Notes: a model not told the origin generated them from the letters alone. 64,000 nt of DNA from Streptomyces sp. ACA25 (GCF_028200735.1 NZ_JAQKPV010000001.1:248001-312000); one strand, 5' to 3'; numbered from the stretch's first letter, positions 28,301 through 38,073 are shown. Numbers and translations: made by a program.

Positions 28301-28805
28301 CGGACTGTGCGCTCAGGACGCGCACCTCTTCGACAGCTCGCTGCGGGAGAACCTGCGGCTGGCGCGGACCTCGGCGACGGACGGGCAGCTGCACGCCGCT
28401 CTGGCCGCCGCCCGGCTGACGGCGTGGGTGGACTCCCTGCCGGAGGGCCTGGACACGCCGGTCGGTGAGCACGGTGCCCGGCTGTCCGGCGGGCAGCGGC
28501 AGCGGCTGGCGCTGGCCCGCGCGCTGCTGGCGGATTTCCCGGTGCTGGTCCTGGACGAGCCGGCCGAGCACCTGGACCTGGCCACGGCGGACGCGCTGAC
28601 CGCGGACCTGCTGGCGGTGACGGAAGGGCGCACGACGGTGCTGATCACCCACCGGCTCGCCGGACTGGAGGCCGTCGACGAGGTCCTGGTGCTGGACGGC
28701 GGCCGGCCGGTGCAGCAGGGCTCGTACCAGGAGCTGGCCGCGGCGGAGGGGCCGTTCCGGGGGATGCTGGAACGCGAGGCGGCCGGGTTCGTCCCGGCAC
28801 CATGA
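25323..28805 (+). CDS. cydD: Fused CydD-CydC thiol-reductant ABC exporter
   Basis: A 1160-residue fusion of two half-transporters. The first half (CydD) has an ABC exporter transmembrane domain (residues 1-320) and ATPase with Walker A GPSGAGKTT near residue 372, signature LSAGQRQR and Walker B LLLDEPTAALD. The second half (CydC) repeats this with Walker A GPSGSGKTT near residue 950, signature LSGGQRQR and LVLDEPAEHLD. A low-complexity linker around residues 555-595 (Pro/Gly/Ser-rich) joins the halves. The complex exports cysteine or glutathione-like thiols and is needed for bd oxidase assembly; in mycothiol-using actinobacteria the substrate may be cysteine. The linker DNA encodes a perfect hairpin (27024-27065). 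Confidence 0.95.
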   Translation: MKPVDPRLLRHARATRGFLAASVTLGLAGAVLIIAQAVLLADLVVGAFQQGADAGDLTGPLLWLAATAAGRALISWLTELAAHRASASVKSELRTRLLTHATRLTPHRASHLTDLRTGELTTLATRGVDALDGYFARYLPQLGLAVVVPVAVLAKILTEDWISALTIIVTLPLIPVFMILIGWATQAHMDRQWKQLSRLSGHFLDVVAGLPTLKVFGRAKAQADNIRAITSDYRRSTLRTLRLAFLSSFALELLATISVALVAVGIGMRLVHGELDLHTGLVVLILAPEAYLPLRQVGAQYHAAAEGLSAADEVFTVLETEPPARGTHPAPDARSAPLVLDRLVVRHAGRDTDSLPETTLTIRPGETVALTGPSGAGKTTLLNALLGFAEPTSGRILLGGRELAEIDPASWHAQIAWVPQHPQLFAGTIADNVRLARPDADDAAVAAALRDAAAGDLDPGRQLGEAGAGLSAGQRQRVALARAVLADRPVLLLDEPTAALDSTTEAAVLASLQRLAADRTVILITHRPALLPLTTTTHQLSLPATPRAAAAPPPARAGDPGPGAEAPGQGGGGETPSSSLPPGPTPTTTLNRRPGTRLALAAALGTAAVLSTIGLMAVSGWLISRASEQPPILYLMVAVTLTRAFGIGRAVFRYAERLVSHDAVLRILADLRVTAYRRLERLAPAGLRGARRGDLLSRVVTDVDALQDHFLRWLLPATVAGCASVAAVAFTGRLLPAAGAALAAGLLAAGIGVPALTGAVARRTERQLAPARGALATRTVDLLTGTPELTVAGALPARLREVRAADAALTGIAARSAAATALGSGLTVLAAGLTVTAAAWSGVGAVHDGRLDGVWLATVVLLSVAAFEAVAGLPLAVQYRQRTRRAAERVQEVLDAPDPVREPELPAPAPPSPLPLRVRGLTARHAGQPEPALRGIDLDLTAGRRVAVVGPSGSGKTTLAHCLLRFLDPEAGTYTLGGTPATALDGDTVRRAVGLCAQDAHLFDSSLRENLRLARTSATDGQLHAALAAARLTAWVDSLPEGLDTPVGEHGARLSGGQRQRLALARALLADFPVLVLDEPAEHLDLATADALTADLLAVTEGRTTVLITHRLAGLEAVDEVLVLDGGRPVQQGSYQELAAAEGPFRGMLEREAAGFVPAP
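27024..27065. repeat. Perfect 18-bp inverted repeat inside the CydD-CydC linker
   Basis: GGGCAGGGAGGAGGAGGG (27024-27041), loop GAAACG, then its exact complement (27048-27065). It falls wholly inside the reading frame at about residues 568-581, in the low-complexity linker between the two ABC halves. Its form is that of an intergenic terminator, but it lies mid-gene. It may be a relic of the junction between once-separate cydD and cydC, or a translational pause site for folding the halves. Confidence 0.9.
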
Positions 28806-28870
28806 GGCCAGGAATCACCACAGATTCCTTGTTTGTCGCGAAACCGTAGGTATCTCACTAGGCTCACGGC

Positions 28871-30571
28871 ATGCCAGAGCGTTACCCGCCCCCGGAAGAG
28901 GCCGGCCGCACGGCGGCCCGGGAGGCGGCCCGGAGCTTGCGCGGTCTGTCGCCCGAGCTGGCCGAACGCCTCCCGCAGCTGCTGGAGGCCATGGTCGCCA
29001 TCGGCGGCAACGTGGAGCTCCACGCACTGCTCGACCGGATCGTGGGGACCGCGGCCGAGCTGACCGGCGCCCGCTACGCGGCGATCGCGGTGCTGAAGGA
29101 CGACGGCGGGGTGGGCGAGTTCGTCACCCACGGGGTGGACGAGAGCGTGCACGCGCGCATCGGCCGGCTGCCGGGCAGCGAAGGGCTGATCCTCACCCTG
29201 CTGGACGGCGGTGGGCCGCTGCTGCTCGACGACCTGACCCGGGATCCGCGCTTCGCCGGCTTTCCGCCGGGACATCCGCCGATGCGTTCCATGGTCGGCG
29301 TGCCCATCCGGGTGCACGGTGCTGCCTTCGGCGCTCTCTACCTGACCGAGAAGGAACAGGGCACCTTCGCCCGGGAGGATCTGCTGCTTATTCAGGTCCT
29401 GGCTGCCGAGGCGGGGATCGCCGTGGGGAACGCCCGGGTGCACGAGGCAGTACGGCAGCAGGCCCGCTGGCTGGACGGAAGCGCTGAGTTGACCGCCTCG
29501 CTGCTCGCGGGTGACACCGGCAACGCCCTGGCCGTGGTCGCCGAGCAGGCCCGTCGACTGGCCGACGCGGCAGCCGGGATGGTGCTGGTGCCGACCCCGG
29601 AGGGCGGACTCAAGGTGGTGGCCGCCAGCGCCGACGAGCCGGGCGAGCTGATCGGCCACTCGGTGCCGGCGGGCGCCGAGATCTCCCAACAGCTGCTCGC
29701 CGGGGAGCCGGTCTTCGTCGAGGACTCCTCGTCCGATCCCCGGATGGTCTCACCGGCCTCCGCACGTTTCGGGCCGAGCATGGTGCTGCCGCTGGCCAGC
29801 GACGGGCGGGTGCTCGGCGCCCTGGTCGTGCCGCGGCACCGCGGCGGGGCGCCGTTCACCCTGCCGGAGCGGACACTGGCGACCCAGTTCGCCGAGCAGG
29901 CGGCGCTGACCCTGGTGCTCGCCGAGGCGCAGCAGGGCCGGGAGCGGCTGGCGGTCTACGAGGACCGGGACCGGATCGCCCGGGACCTGCACGACCTGGT
30001 GATCCAGCGGCTGTTCGCGACCGGCATGCTGCTGGAGGGGGCGCAGCGCTCGGTGGTGGAGCCGGAGGCGCGGAGCCGGCTCACCCGTGCCGTGGACGAG
30101 CTGGATTCGACCATTCAGGAGATCCGCACGGCCATCTTCGCGCTGCAGCAGGGGCCGGAGGAGGCTCCGGCCGGGCTGCGCACCCGGGTGCTGCGGGAGA
30201 CCGCCACGGCGGTGCCCACTCTGGGCGTCCGGCCGTCCGTGGTGTTCACCGGTCCGGTCGACTCCCGGGTCGGGGAGGTGGTCGCCCAGCATCTGGTGGC
30301 GGCTCTGCGCGAGGCGTTGTCGAACGCCGCGCGGCACGCCAGGGCGTCACGGATCGAGGTGGTGGTGGACGTCACGGTGCGGCTTCCGGACGGACGGGAG
30401 GCGGTGCGGCTGACCGTGGCGGACGACGGTGTCGGGATGCCGGCAGAGCCGGGCAGGCGCAGCGGGCTGCGGAATCTCGCCCAGCGTGCGGAGGCGCTGG
30501 GCGGGGAGGTGTCGTTCGGCGCGGGACCGGGCGGGGCGGGAACGACGGTCATCTGGGAGGCCCCGTTGTGA
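28871..30571 (+). CDS. DevS/DosS-like GAF-GAF histidine kinase
   Basis: A 566-residue cytosolic sensor kinase. Two GAF domains (about 45-190 and 205-350) are followed by a HisKA_3 dimerisation domain with phospho-acceptor His374 in DRIARDLHDLVIQRLF and a HATPase_c domain (N box EALSNAARHAR, G1 VADDGVGMP). The first GAF carries FPPGHPPMRSMVGVP with His135; the same segment of M. tuberculosis DevS/DosS contains the heme-iron ligand, and both DosS and DosT sense O2, NO and CO. Heme binding here is inferred. The gene starts 65 bp after cydDC. No response-regulator gene adjoins it; it may phosphorylate a distant DevR-like NarL-type regulator. Confidence 0.9.
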   Translation: MPERYPPPEEAGRTAAREAARSLRGLSPELAERLPQLLEAMVAIGGNVELHALLDRIVGTAAELTGARYAAIAVLKDDGGVGEFVTHGVDESVHARIGRLPGSEGLILTLLDGGGPLLLDDLTRDPRFAGFPPGHPPMRSMVGVPIRVHGAAFGALYLTEKEQGTFAREDLLLIQVLAAEAGIAVGNARVHEAVRQQARWLDGSAELTASLLAGDTGNALAVVAEQARRLADAAAGMVLVPTPEGGLKVVAASADEPGELIGHSVPAGAEISQQLLAGEPVFVEDSSSDPRMVSPASARFGPSMVLPLASDGRVLGALVVPRHRGGAPFTLPERTLATQFAEQAALTLVLAEAQQGRERLAVYEDRDRIARDLHDLVIQRLFATGMLLEGAQRSVVEPEARSRLTRAVDELDSTIQEIRTAIFALQQGPEEAPAGLRTRVLRETATAVPTLGVRPSVVFTGPVDSRVGEVVAQHLVAALREALSNAARHARASRIEVVVDVTVRLPDGREAVRLTVADDGVGMPAEPGRRSGLRNLAQRAEALGGEVSFGAGPGGAGTTVIWEAPL

Positions 30572-30653
30572 GGTGAGCCCCGCGCCCCGAGGTGCCGGGG
30601 ATCGCCGGTGCAGTACCCCGCGGAGCCCCGGCCCGTCACGTTACGCTCCGGGT

Positions 30654-31397
30654 ATGGCACGGACAGTGGTGATCAGTGGTGGTGGCACCGGCATCGGGCT
30701 GGCGACGGCAATGGCCTTCGCCCGGGACGGGGACCGTACGGTCCTGGTGGGCCGGCGGGCGGAAGTGCTGGAGCGGGCAGCGGCCGGGCTGGACGGCGCG
30801 GTGGCGTGCCCGGCCGACCTGATGGTGCCGGAGGAGGCGGCGCGGGTCGCCCGGGTGATCGGCGAGGAGTTCGGCACGGTGGACGTGCTGGTGAACTGCG
30901 CGGGCGGGAACGGCGGGCTGGAGCCGCGGCCGGAGAGCACGGACCGGCTGACCGGCGTGGCGCACGCCTGGTCGGTGAACTTCCGGCTGAACACGCTGAC
31001 AGCGGTGCTGCTCACCGAGGCGCTGCGGGACCGGCTGGCGTCGCCGGGCGGCCGGGTGCTGTTCCTTTCCTCGATCGCGGCGTACCGGGGCTCCGGAGGG
31101 GCGTACGGGGCGAGCAAGGCGGCGCTGCACCCGTACGCACACGGCCTGGCGGCGGACCTGGGCCCGCGGGGCGTCACGGTCAACGTGGTGGCTCCGGGCC
31201 TGATCGACGACACGGAGTTCTTCGGCGGCAGGATGCCGCCGGAGCGGCGGCAGGCCCGGATCGACGAGACGCTCAACGGCCGTTCGGGTGAGCCCGGGGA
31301 TGTCGCCGGGACGGTGCACTGGCTGGCCTCGCGGGCCGCCGCCCACATCACCTCCCAGGTCATCCAGGTCAATGGCGGGGCCGAGCGCGGCCACTGA
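30654..31397 (+). CDS. Short-chain dehydrogenase/reductase
   Basis: A 247-residue classical SDR. The cofactor motif is ISGGGTGIGLATAMAFA, followed by NCAGGNGG (NAG-type), catalytic Ser in FLSSIAAY and the YxxxK pair in AYGASKAAL. An Arg early in VGRRAEVLER favours NADP(H). Length is typical. Substrate unknown; SDRs act on alcohols, ketones and acyl chains. The ATG at 30654 gives the standard MARTVVISGGG. It is followed by a long leader for the next gene. Confidence 0.92.
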   Translation: MARTVVISGGGTGIGLATAMAFARDGDRTVLVGRRAEVLERAAAGLDGAVACPADLMVPEEAARVARVIGEEFGTVDVLVNCAGGNGGLEPRPESTDRLTGVAHAWSVNFRLNTLTAVLLTEALRDRLASPGGRVLFLSSIAAYRGSGGAYGASKAALHPYAHGLAADLGPRGVTVNVVAPGLIDDTEFFGGRMPPERRQARIDETLNGRSGEPGDVAGTVHWLASRAAAHITSQVIQVNGGAERGH

Positions 31398-31520
31398 CCG
31401 CCGGGCGGACCCGTCCCGCCCGCACGAGAAATCCTGTGGTGGCGGCAGTAGACTTTCCTCAGAGGCTCGGGTAGTGTTCCTGTCATCGGAACAGGAAAGA
31501 AAGTCAGCAGGACGTGGCAG

Positions 31521-31583
31521 ATGACGAACTGCCCGTGTCGTAAGGAGCAGGACGTCACGCGCGTGGGAGCCGGGCAGTGCTGA
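31521..31583 (+). CDS. Candidate 20-residue Cys-rich leader peptide
   Basis: ATG 31521 opens a frame encoding MTNCPCRKEQDVTRVGAGQC followed by TGA. Three Cys in 20 residues, including a CPC motif, are unusual. The ribosome site is weak (GCAGGACG upstream). It lies in the 535-bp gap between the SDR gene and the MerR-type gene. It could be a leader peptide sensing cysteine or metal, or chance. Confidence 0.25.
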   Translation: MTNCPCRKEQDVTRVGAGQC

Positions 31584-31884
31584 GGGTTCTCACGGGTGGC
31601 GAGCGTCCGTCGGGCGCACCGGGGCCGAGCAGGAAGAGGGTTCCGGTCCGGCGTCGGACGCGAACAGAGGACACATCGAGACACTGGAGAGAAGGGAAGG
31701 GCCAAGCGCCGTCGGATCCCCCGCTCACAGTCGGGATACACCGAGCGGGTACCGCAGTCCCATCGATTGGCAGGTGGTCTTCGGTCAGGTACATGAGATC
31801 CCCGCACGCTCTGCCCACGAGGGCCGCCGTGCGGATACGACAAACCGGTATTACCACCGGTACATGGTGTTAACCCAAACCCCT

Positions 31885-31912
31885 GGGCCCCGGTGCTTCG
31901 GCACCGGGGCCC
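31885..31912 (+). terminator. cUUCGg hairpin 20 bp before the MerR-type gene
   Basis: GGGCCCCGGTGC, loop TTCG, GCACCGGGGCCC: a perfect 12-bp stem closed by a C-G pair over UUCG, the most stable RNA tetraloop. It ends 20 bp before the ATG at 31933, upstream of the GGAAGG ribosome site, so it acts as a terminator or an attenuator in the leader. Confidence 0.8.
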
Positions 31913-31932
31913 TCGATGGCGTGGAAGGTGCG

Positions 31933-32268
31933 ATGGATTCAGCAGACCCCGTGACCACACCCGACAGAACAGTGAACGACAAGTTCGACGACGACGACTT
32001 TCCCGCCTACACCATGGGCCGCGCCGCGGAGATCCTCGGAACGACCGCGGGATTCCTGCGCAGCCTGGACGACGCGAAGCTGATCAACCCGCAGCGCTCG
32101 CCCGGCGGCCACCGCCGATACTCCCGTTATCAGCTGCGGCTGGCGGGACGCGCCCGGGAACTGGTCGACCAGGGCACCTCCCTGGAAGCCGCGTGCCGGA
32201 TCATCATTCTTGAGGACCAGCTCGAGGAAGCTCTGCGCGTCAACGCCGAGCTGCGGGGGAAGAGCTGA
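31933..32268 (+). CDS. MerR/BldC-type helix-turn-helix regulator
   Basis: A 111-residue DNA-binding protein. The winged helix of the MerR family is at about residues 26-95: YTMGRAAEILGTTAGFLRSLDD (helix-turn-helix) and SPGGHRRYSRYQLRL (wing). A short C-terminal helix (EDQLEEALRVNAEL) ends it; there is no effector-binding domain or Cys cluster, so it resembles minimal MerR proteins like BldC rather than metal sensors. The ATG at 31933 has GGAAGG seven bases upstream. It sits behind a long structured leader, which suggests control at the RNA level. Confidence 0.9.
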   Translation: MDSADPVTTPDRTVNDKFDDDDFPAYTMGRAAEILGTTAGFLRSLDDAKLINPQRSPGGHRRYSRYQLRLAGRARELVDQGTSLEAACRIIILEDQLEEALRVNAELRGKS

Positions 32269-32401
32269 CGGGCCCCGCAACCGCCGCACCCCACCGTCGC
32301 ACTCACCACTGCTCCACCGCACTGCTTCCCCCGCCCCGGCCGCCGGCGCGGGGGTCCTTCGTGCGGCCGCGGGGCGCAGCGGCGCCGGACGGCCAGGGCC
32401 G

Positions 32402-32695
32402 TCAGCGGCCCAGGTGCCGTTCCACACTCTCCACCTTCGCGGTCAGCCCGTCGGTGACGCCGTCCCTGAGGTCGGCCTTCAGTACGAGGCTGACCCGGCC
32501 GGTATGGGCGTGCACCGCGTCCACGGCCCGCTTGACCACGTCCATGACCTCGTCCCACTCCCCTTCGATGCTGGTGAACATGGCGTCGGTTCGGTTCGGC
32601 AGCCCGCTGTCCCGGACGACGCGAACGGCTTCGGCCACTGCTTCGCCGACGTCCTCACCGCTGCCGATCGGCGTCACGGAAAACGCAACGATCAT
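32402..32695 (-). CDS. MTH1187/YkoF-type thiamine-binding protein
   Basis: A 97-residue protein matching the MTH1187 family: start [11 protein letters not shown], then [19 protein letters not shown] and a C-terminal SLVLKADLR strand. Members fold as ferredoxin-like dimers or tetramers and bind thiamine or its precursor HMP, thought to assist uptake or salvage. An AGGAGG site precedes the ATG. Its position about 1.4 kb from TPP-controlled thiC supports a thiamine role. I did not find a TPP riboswitch in front of it. Confidence 0.85.
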   Translation of the reverse strand: MIVAFSVTPIGSGEDVGEAVAEAVRVVRDSGLPNRTDAMFTSIEGEWDEVMDVVKRAVDAVHAHTGRVSLVLKADLRDGVTDGLTAKVESVERHLGR

Positions 32696-32768
32696 GGGAA
32701 TCCTCCTGTGCTCTGGGGCAGGTGCGGCCCGCCTCGGGCCCTGAGGCCATGATCACCCGGAAGCCTCC

Positions 32769-32798
32769 CCCCGTGCGGCGGTCCCGTCCCGCACGGGG
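32769..32798. promoter_or_regulatory. Hairpin in the thiamine-binding / BRO divergent region
   Basis: CCCCGTGCGG (32769-32778) and CCGCACGGGG (32789-32798) form a 10-bp stem around a 10-base loop, about 75 bp upstream of the thiamine-binding gene start. It could lie in that gene's leader or act as a terminator for antisense transcription. Confidence 0.35.
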
Positions 32799-32912
32799 TG
32801 GTTCCCCGGGGCGTCGACAACCCTTGCGAAGAAACGCTCTTCCCTTGCCCAAAAGGATGAACTCTTTGCACTGGTCCAAATGTCAACCGTTTACCTGTTT
32901 ATCGTGCGTGCC

Positions 32913-33962
32913 ATGAGCGAACAGCAGGTGCTGACGGACCATGCCGTCCAGCGGGAAGCCATCGACATCAGTGACTTCGTGTACGCGGCCACCGGAGCCC
33001 GGGTCCGGAGACTGACGCTCCCGAGCGGCGAGCACTGGTTCCCGGCTGCGGACATCTGCCGGCAGCTGGGCTACGTGAACACCAGCGACGCCCTCAGGCG
33101 GCATGTCCCCGAGTCGATGCGCTGCGTGGTGGCCACCCTAGTTTCTCGCGAAGCACTGCATATCTCCGCAGGTCACGGCCTCAGGACCTCCATGGTGCTG
33201 ATGAATTTGCACGGCCTGATCCGGCTGGTCAACGGCTGTGTGAAAAGGGAGTGCGAGCCCTTCAAGAACTGGATCACCGAGATCGCCGTGACGGTGCAGC
33301 AGGAGGGTTCCTACAGTCTGCGGAAAGCCGAGCTCCAGCCCTCGTCCCCGCAGCCGGGCACTCCCCCGGCATACGCCGTGCCGCAGCAGCTCACCGAGGC
33401 ACTCGTCCGGCTGGAGGAGAGCAGGCTGCGCAGCGACGAGAAGGCGGCCGCCGCACAGGAGGAGGCCAACCAGGCACGGTGGGGCGCCACCAAGGCGCAG
33501 CAGGTGGCCGTGCTGACCCAACGGCAGTACGCCCGCGCCATGGACGACATGGTCACCGCCCATCAGGCCACCGCCCGGTCCATGTGCCGGATCGCGGAGG
33601 CCCTGGAGGAGCTGGTCTCCCGCGGCGGCATCGGCGCGTCCCCGGCCCGGGAGCGGCCCCTGCCCAGCGCGGCGGCGAGCCGGGCGGTCCGGACCGCCGA
33701 CGATCTGCTGGCCGCCTGGCGTTCCCGCCTGTCGGCCGGTGAGGACGTCTGGGCCGTCGCCGCCTTTCTCGCCCCGGTGCTGATGGAGGAGGGCGAGGCG
33801 GGGCACAGCCTCGCGGAGATCGCCGAGCAGACCGGGCTCACGCAGGCCCGTGTCCACGACAGTCTGCGGTTCCTCCTCAAGCGGCAGGCGATCCGGCAGA
33901 CCGGTATCTCCCCCGAGGGCGCCCCGGTGTACGTCGTCCGCTACGAGCCGTGCCGGCCATGA
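32913..33962 (+). CDS. BRO-N domain protein with C-terminal winged helix
   Basis: A 349-residue putative DNA-binding regulator. Residues about 25-125 form a BRO-N (phage antirepressor) domain, with WFPAADICRQLGYVNTSDALRRHV and LRTSMVLMNLHGLIRLV. A coiled, Ala/Glu/Gln-rich middle (about 165-220) is followed by a C-terminal winged helix (SLAEIAEQTGLTQARVHDSLRFLLKRQAI). BRO-N proteins are mostly phage or viral; this one is fused and free of phage neighbours, so it looks domesticated. The 90 bp upstream are notably AT-rich and no ribosome site precedes the ATG, so translation may be leaderless. Function unknown. Confidence 0.82.
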   Translation: MSEQQVLTDHAVQREAIDISDFVYAATGARVRRLTLPSGEHWFPAADICRQLGYVNTSDALRRHVPESMRCVVATLVSREALHISAGHGLRTSMVLMNLHGLIRLVNGCVKRECEPFKNWITEIAVTVQQEGSYSLRKAELQPSSPQPGTPPAYAVPQQLTEALVRLEESRLRSDEKAAAAQEEANQARWGATKAQQVAVLTQRQYARAMDDMVTAHQATARSMCRIAEALEELVSRGGIGASPARERPLPSAAASRAVRTADDLLAAWRSRLSAGEDVWAVAAFLAPVLMEEGEAGHSLAEIAEQTGLTQARVHDSLRFLLKRQAIRQTGISPEGAPVYVVRYEPCRP

Positions 33963-34052
33963 ACGGCCCACCCGCCGTGGCGGGGCGTCGCTCCGGCGAG
34001 GCCCCCGGGCCGCGGAAGCGGTCCCGGGGGCGCGGAGGGCGCGGCGGCCGGG

Positions 34053-35916
<1,864 letters not shown>

Positions 35917-36001
35917 GCGATGGCAAATGTGCGTGCCCACGCTAACGGCACACCGGCCGGGATGAACAGGCCACCCCGGAAAGTCTTGCGATGATCCTCC
36001 A

Positions 36002-37300
36002 GTGACCCCGCACAGCGAGAACTCCGACAGCCCGTTCGAGCCGGATGCCCACCCGCACGGCCACACGCATCAACATGGTCCGGCCGCCCCGGTCTCGTCC
36101 CATCTGCGCCGGGTCATCGCCGCCGTGCTGATCCCGTTCGCCGTCCTGGTGACCGCCGGGCTGATCCTGATGTGGCCCGGCGGCGCTCCCGACCAGGAGG
36201 GCGAACGCACCGGGGTCGGCTTCGACCGGGAGACACAGCGCGGTGAGATCACCGAGGTGCTGGAGGTGCCCTGTGCCGATATCGGGGTGCAGGTCCGGCA
36301 GGGGGTGAGCGGGCCCTGCGAGATGGCGACGGTGGAGGTCACCACCGGCCCGGACGCGGGGCGCACCTTCGAGGAGGTGGTGCCGCCGGACGCGACGCAG
36401 CGCTACAGCGAGGGCCAGGGAGTGGTGGTGGCCTACGCCCCGGACGCGCCGGAGGAACTGCAGTACAGCGTCACCGATGTGGAACGGACCTTCCCCATCG
36501 TGCTGCTGGGGATCGTCTTCGCGCTGGCCGTGGTCGCGGTCGGACGGATGCGGGGGCTGCTGGCCCTGGTGGGGCTGGTGGCCAGCTTCGCGATTCTGAC
36601 GCTGTTCATCCTGCCGGCCATCCTGCACGGCTCCAATCCGCTGCTGGTGGCGGTGATCGGCGGCAGCGCGATCATGCTGGTGACGCTGTACCTGTGCCAC
36701 GGCTTCACGGCGAGAACCTCGGTGGCGGTACTGGGGACGCTCATTTCGCTGATCCTGATCGGGCTGCTCGGCACGCTGTTCACCGCCTGGGCGCACCTCA
36801 CGGGCAACACCAGCGACCAGACCGGGTTGGTGCACGCGCTCTATCCGGACATCGAGATCCGCGGACTGCTGCTGGCGGGCATCCTCATCGGGTCGCTGGG
36901 TGTGCTGGACGATGTGACGGTCACGCAGGTGTCGGCGGTGTGGGAGATCAAGCAGGCCGAGCCGCGGGCGAGCTGGCTCAAGATCTACCGGGCCGGGATG
37001 CGGATCGGCCGCGATCACATCGCCTCGGTGGTCAACACTCTCGTGCTGGCCTACGCGGGTGCGGCCCTCCCGTTGCTCCTGCTGTTCAGCATCGCGCAGA
37101 GCGACGTCGGCACGGTGGCCTTCAGTGAGCTGGTCGCCGAGGAGATCGTGCGGACCTTCGTGGGGTCGATCGGGCTGGTCGCCTCGGTGCCGATCACGAC
37201 CGTGCTGGCGGCGCTCGTGGTGAGCGCCGACAAGGAGCGCGGCGTCCAGCAGGGTCCCGCCCCCACCGGACGGGGCCGACGGCGGCGTGCGAAGCGCTGA
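36002..37300 (+). CDS. YibE/F-like membrane protein
   Basis: A 432-residue membrane protein of the YibE/F family. A His-rich N terminus (HPHGHTHQHG) precedes helix one; an extracytosolic domain of about 100 residues follows, then seven further helices, ending in a basic tail. LVTLYLCHGFTARTSVAVLGT and LGVLDDVTVTQVSAVWEI are typical family segments. Function is not established. The His cluster may bind metal. The GTG at 36002 lacks a good ribosome site. It is divergent from thiC. Confidence 0.85.
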   Translation: MTPHSENSDSPFEPDAHPHGHTHQHGPAAPVSSHLRRVIAAVLIPFAVLVTAGLILMWPGGAPDQEGERTGVGFDRETQRGEITEVLEVPCADIGVQVRQGVSGPCEMATVEVTTGPDAGRTFEEVVPPDATQRYSEGQGVVVAYAPDAPEELQYSVTDVERTFPIVLLGIVFALAVVAVGRMRGLLALVGLVASFAILTLFILPAILHGSNPLLVAVIGGSAIMLVTLYLCHGFTARTSVAVLGTLISLILIGLLGTLFTAWAHLTGNTSDQTGLVHALYPDIEIRGLLLAGILIGSLGVLDDVTVTQVSAVWEIKQAEPRASWLKIYRAGMRIGRDHIASVVNTLVLAYAGAALPLLLLFSIAQSDVGTVAFSELVAEEIVRTFVGSIGLVASVPITTVLAALVVSADKERGVQQGPAPTGRGRRRRAKR

Positions 37301-37310
37301 CCCGGGTCCG

Positions 37311-37520
37311 CTACCAGTCGCCCTTCGACGAGGAGGACGAGAACTGGCGGACGATGAAGATGAGCACCGCCACCAGCGCGACGAAGATCAGGATCTTGAA
37401 AATCAGATCCACCACCCAGACCACGACACTCATGATCATCCCGCCGAAGACCACCAGCGCCACCAGCGGGATGGCGATCCACCGCACCCACCACGGCAAG
37501 GTCATGAACGTTTCCTTCAT
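37311..37520 (-). CDS. DUF5326-like small membrane protein
   Basis: A 69-residue protein beginning MKETFMTLPWWVRWIAIPLV, then two close helices (VFGGMIMSVVVWVVDLIF and ILIFVALVAVLIFIV) and a Ser-rich C-tail. This matches the actinobacterial DUF5326 family. The ATG at 37520 is chosen because AGGAG is eight bases upstream and homologues have the same extension before LPWW; the ATG at 37505 is possible. A dyad GTTGAT-N6-ATCAAC (37598-37615) lies about 80 bp upstream. Function unknown. Confidence 0.8.
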   Translation of the reverse strand: MKETFMTLPWWVRWIAIPLVALVVFGGMIMSVVVWVVDLIFKILIFVALVAVLIFIVRQFSSSSSKGDW

Positions 37521-37703
37521 AACGGTGGCTCCTGTCCGGTCCACGGCGAGCCGGGACCGCTCCGGGGGACGACCGCTCCGTGCACAGCAGGGCGATCGTT
37601 GATCATCACATCAACCATGCTAGGCGCCCGCCGCCGCGGCCGGGAGGAACCACAGCCCCGGCTTCGCCCTGAACGGCCCCTGACGTGACCCTGAGGCCCT
37701 GCC

Positions 37704-38021
37704 TCAACTCTCCGGAGGAGAGAAGATCACCAGCACCCGCAAGTCCTCGGTGATGTGGTGGAACCGGTTCGGCACCCGAGCAGGCACATAGACGACGCTG
37801 CCCCGCCCCACCAGCGTCGTCTCGTCACCCACCGTGAGCGACGCCCGGCCGCTGAGCACCACGTACACCTCGTCCTGCTGATGCGGCTGCTGGTGGTCCT
37901 GCGCCCCCGCGTCCAGGGCGTACAGCCCGACCGACATGTTCCGTTCGCGAAGAAAGCGCAGATAAGCACCGTCGTTCGCGAGCCGCTCCGCCTCGAGCTG
38001 GTCCATCCGGAACGCCTTCAT
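37704..38021 (-). CDS. Cupin-domain protein
   Basis: A 105-residue single-domain cupin. The metal-binding motif is visible as HQQPHQQDEVYVVLSG (His-x-His-x-Glu type) with the second motif around VPNRFHHI. Cupins of this size may be enzymes or small-molecule binders; nothing here shows which. No signal peptide. Neighbours are divergent or unrelated. Confidence 0.88.
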   Translation of the reverse strand: MKAFRMDQLEAERLANDGAYLRFLRERNMSVGLYALDAGAQDHQQPHQQDEVYVVLSGRASLTVGDETTLVGRGSVVYVPARVPNRFHHITEDLRVLVIFSPPES

Positions 38022-38073
38022 CGTCTCAAGCCCCTTGCCCGGAGACCGGTGTCATCTGGAACGATCTCCTGTC

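Larger units (their letters stand above)
31450..31912 (+). ncRNA. Putative structured leader or small RNA before the MerR gene
   Basis: The 535-bp gap 31398-31932 has no convincing protein gene but holds RNA-like structure. A nested hairpin at 31451-31506 (GACTTT with AAAGTC outside, TTCCTGT / ACAGGAA at 31477-31497 inside) begins it, and a 12-bp cUUCGg hairpin (31885-31912) ends it. Transcript ends are guesses. It resembles an attenuator or a free sRNA; I do not recognise an Rfam family. Confidence 0.4.

Noticed and set aside
23388..28652. A 1754-codon open frame on the minus strand across cydA-cydB-cydDC
   Set aside because: It is the GC-skewed antisense shadow of three clear genes; its translation is low-complexity Arg/Gly/Gln and has no known domain.
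32696..32912. Possible TPP riboswitch before the thiamine-binding gene
   Set aside because: CTGAGA and GCGTAGGGA elements are not in the right order or spacing; only a plain hairpin is seen.
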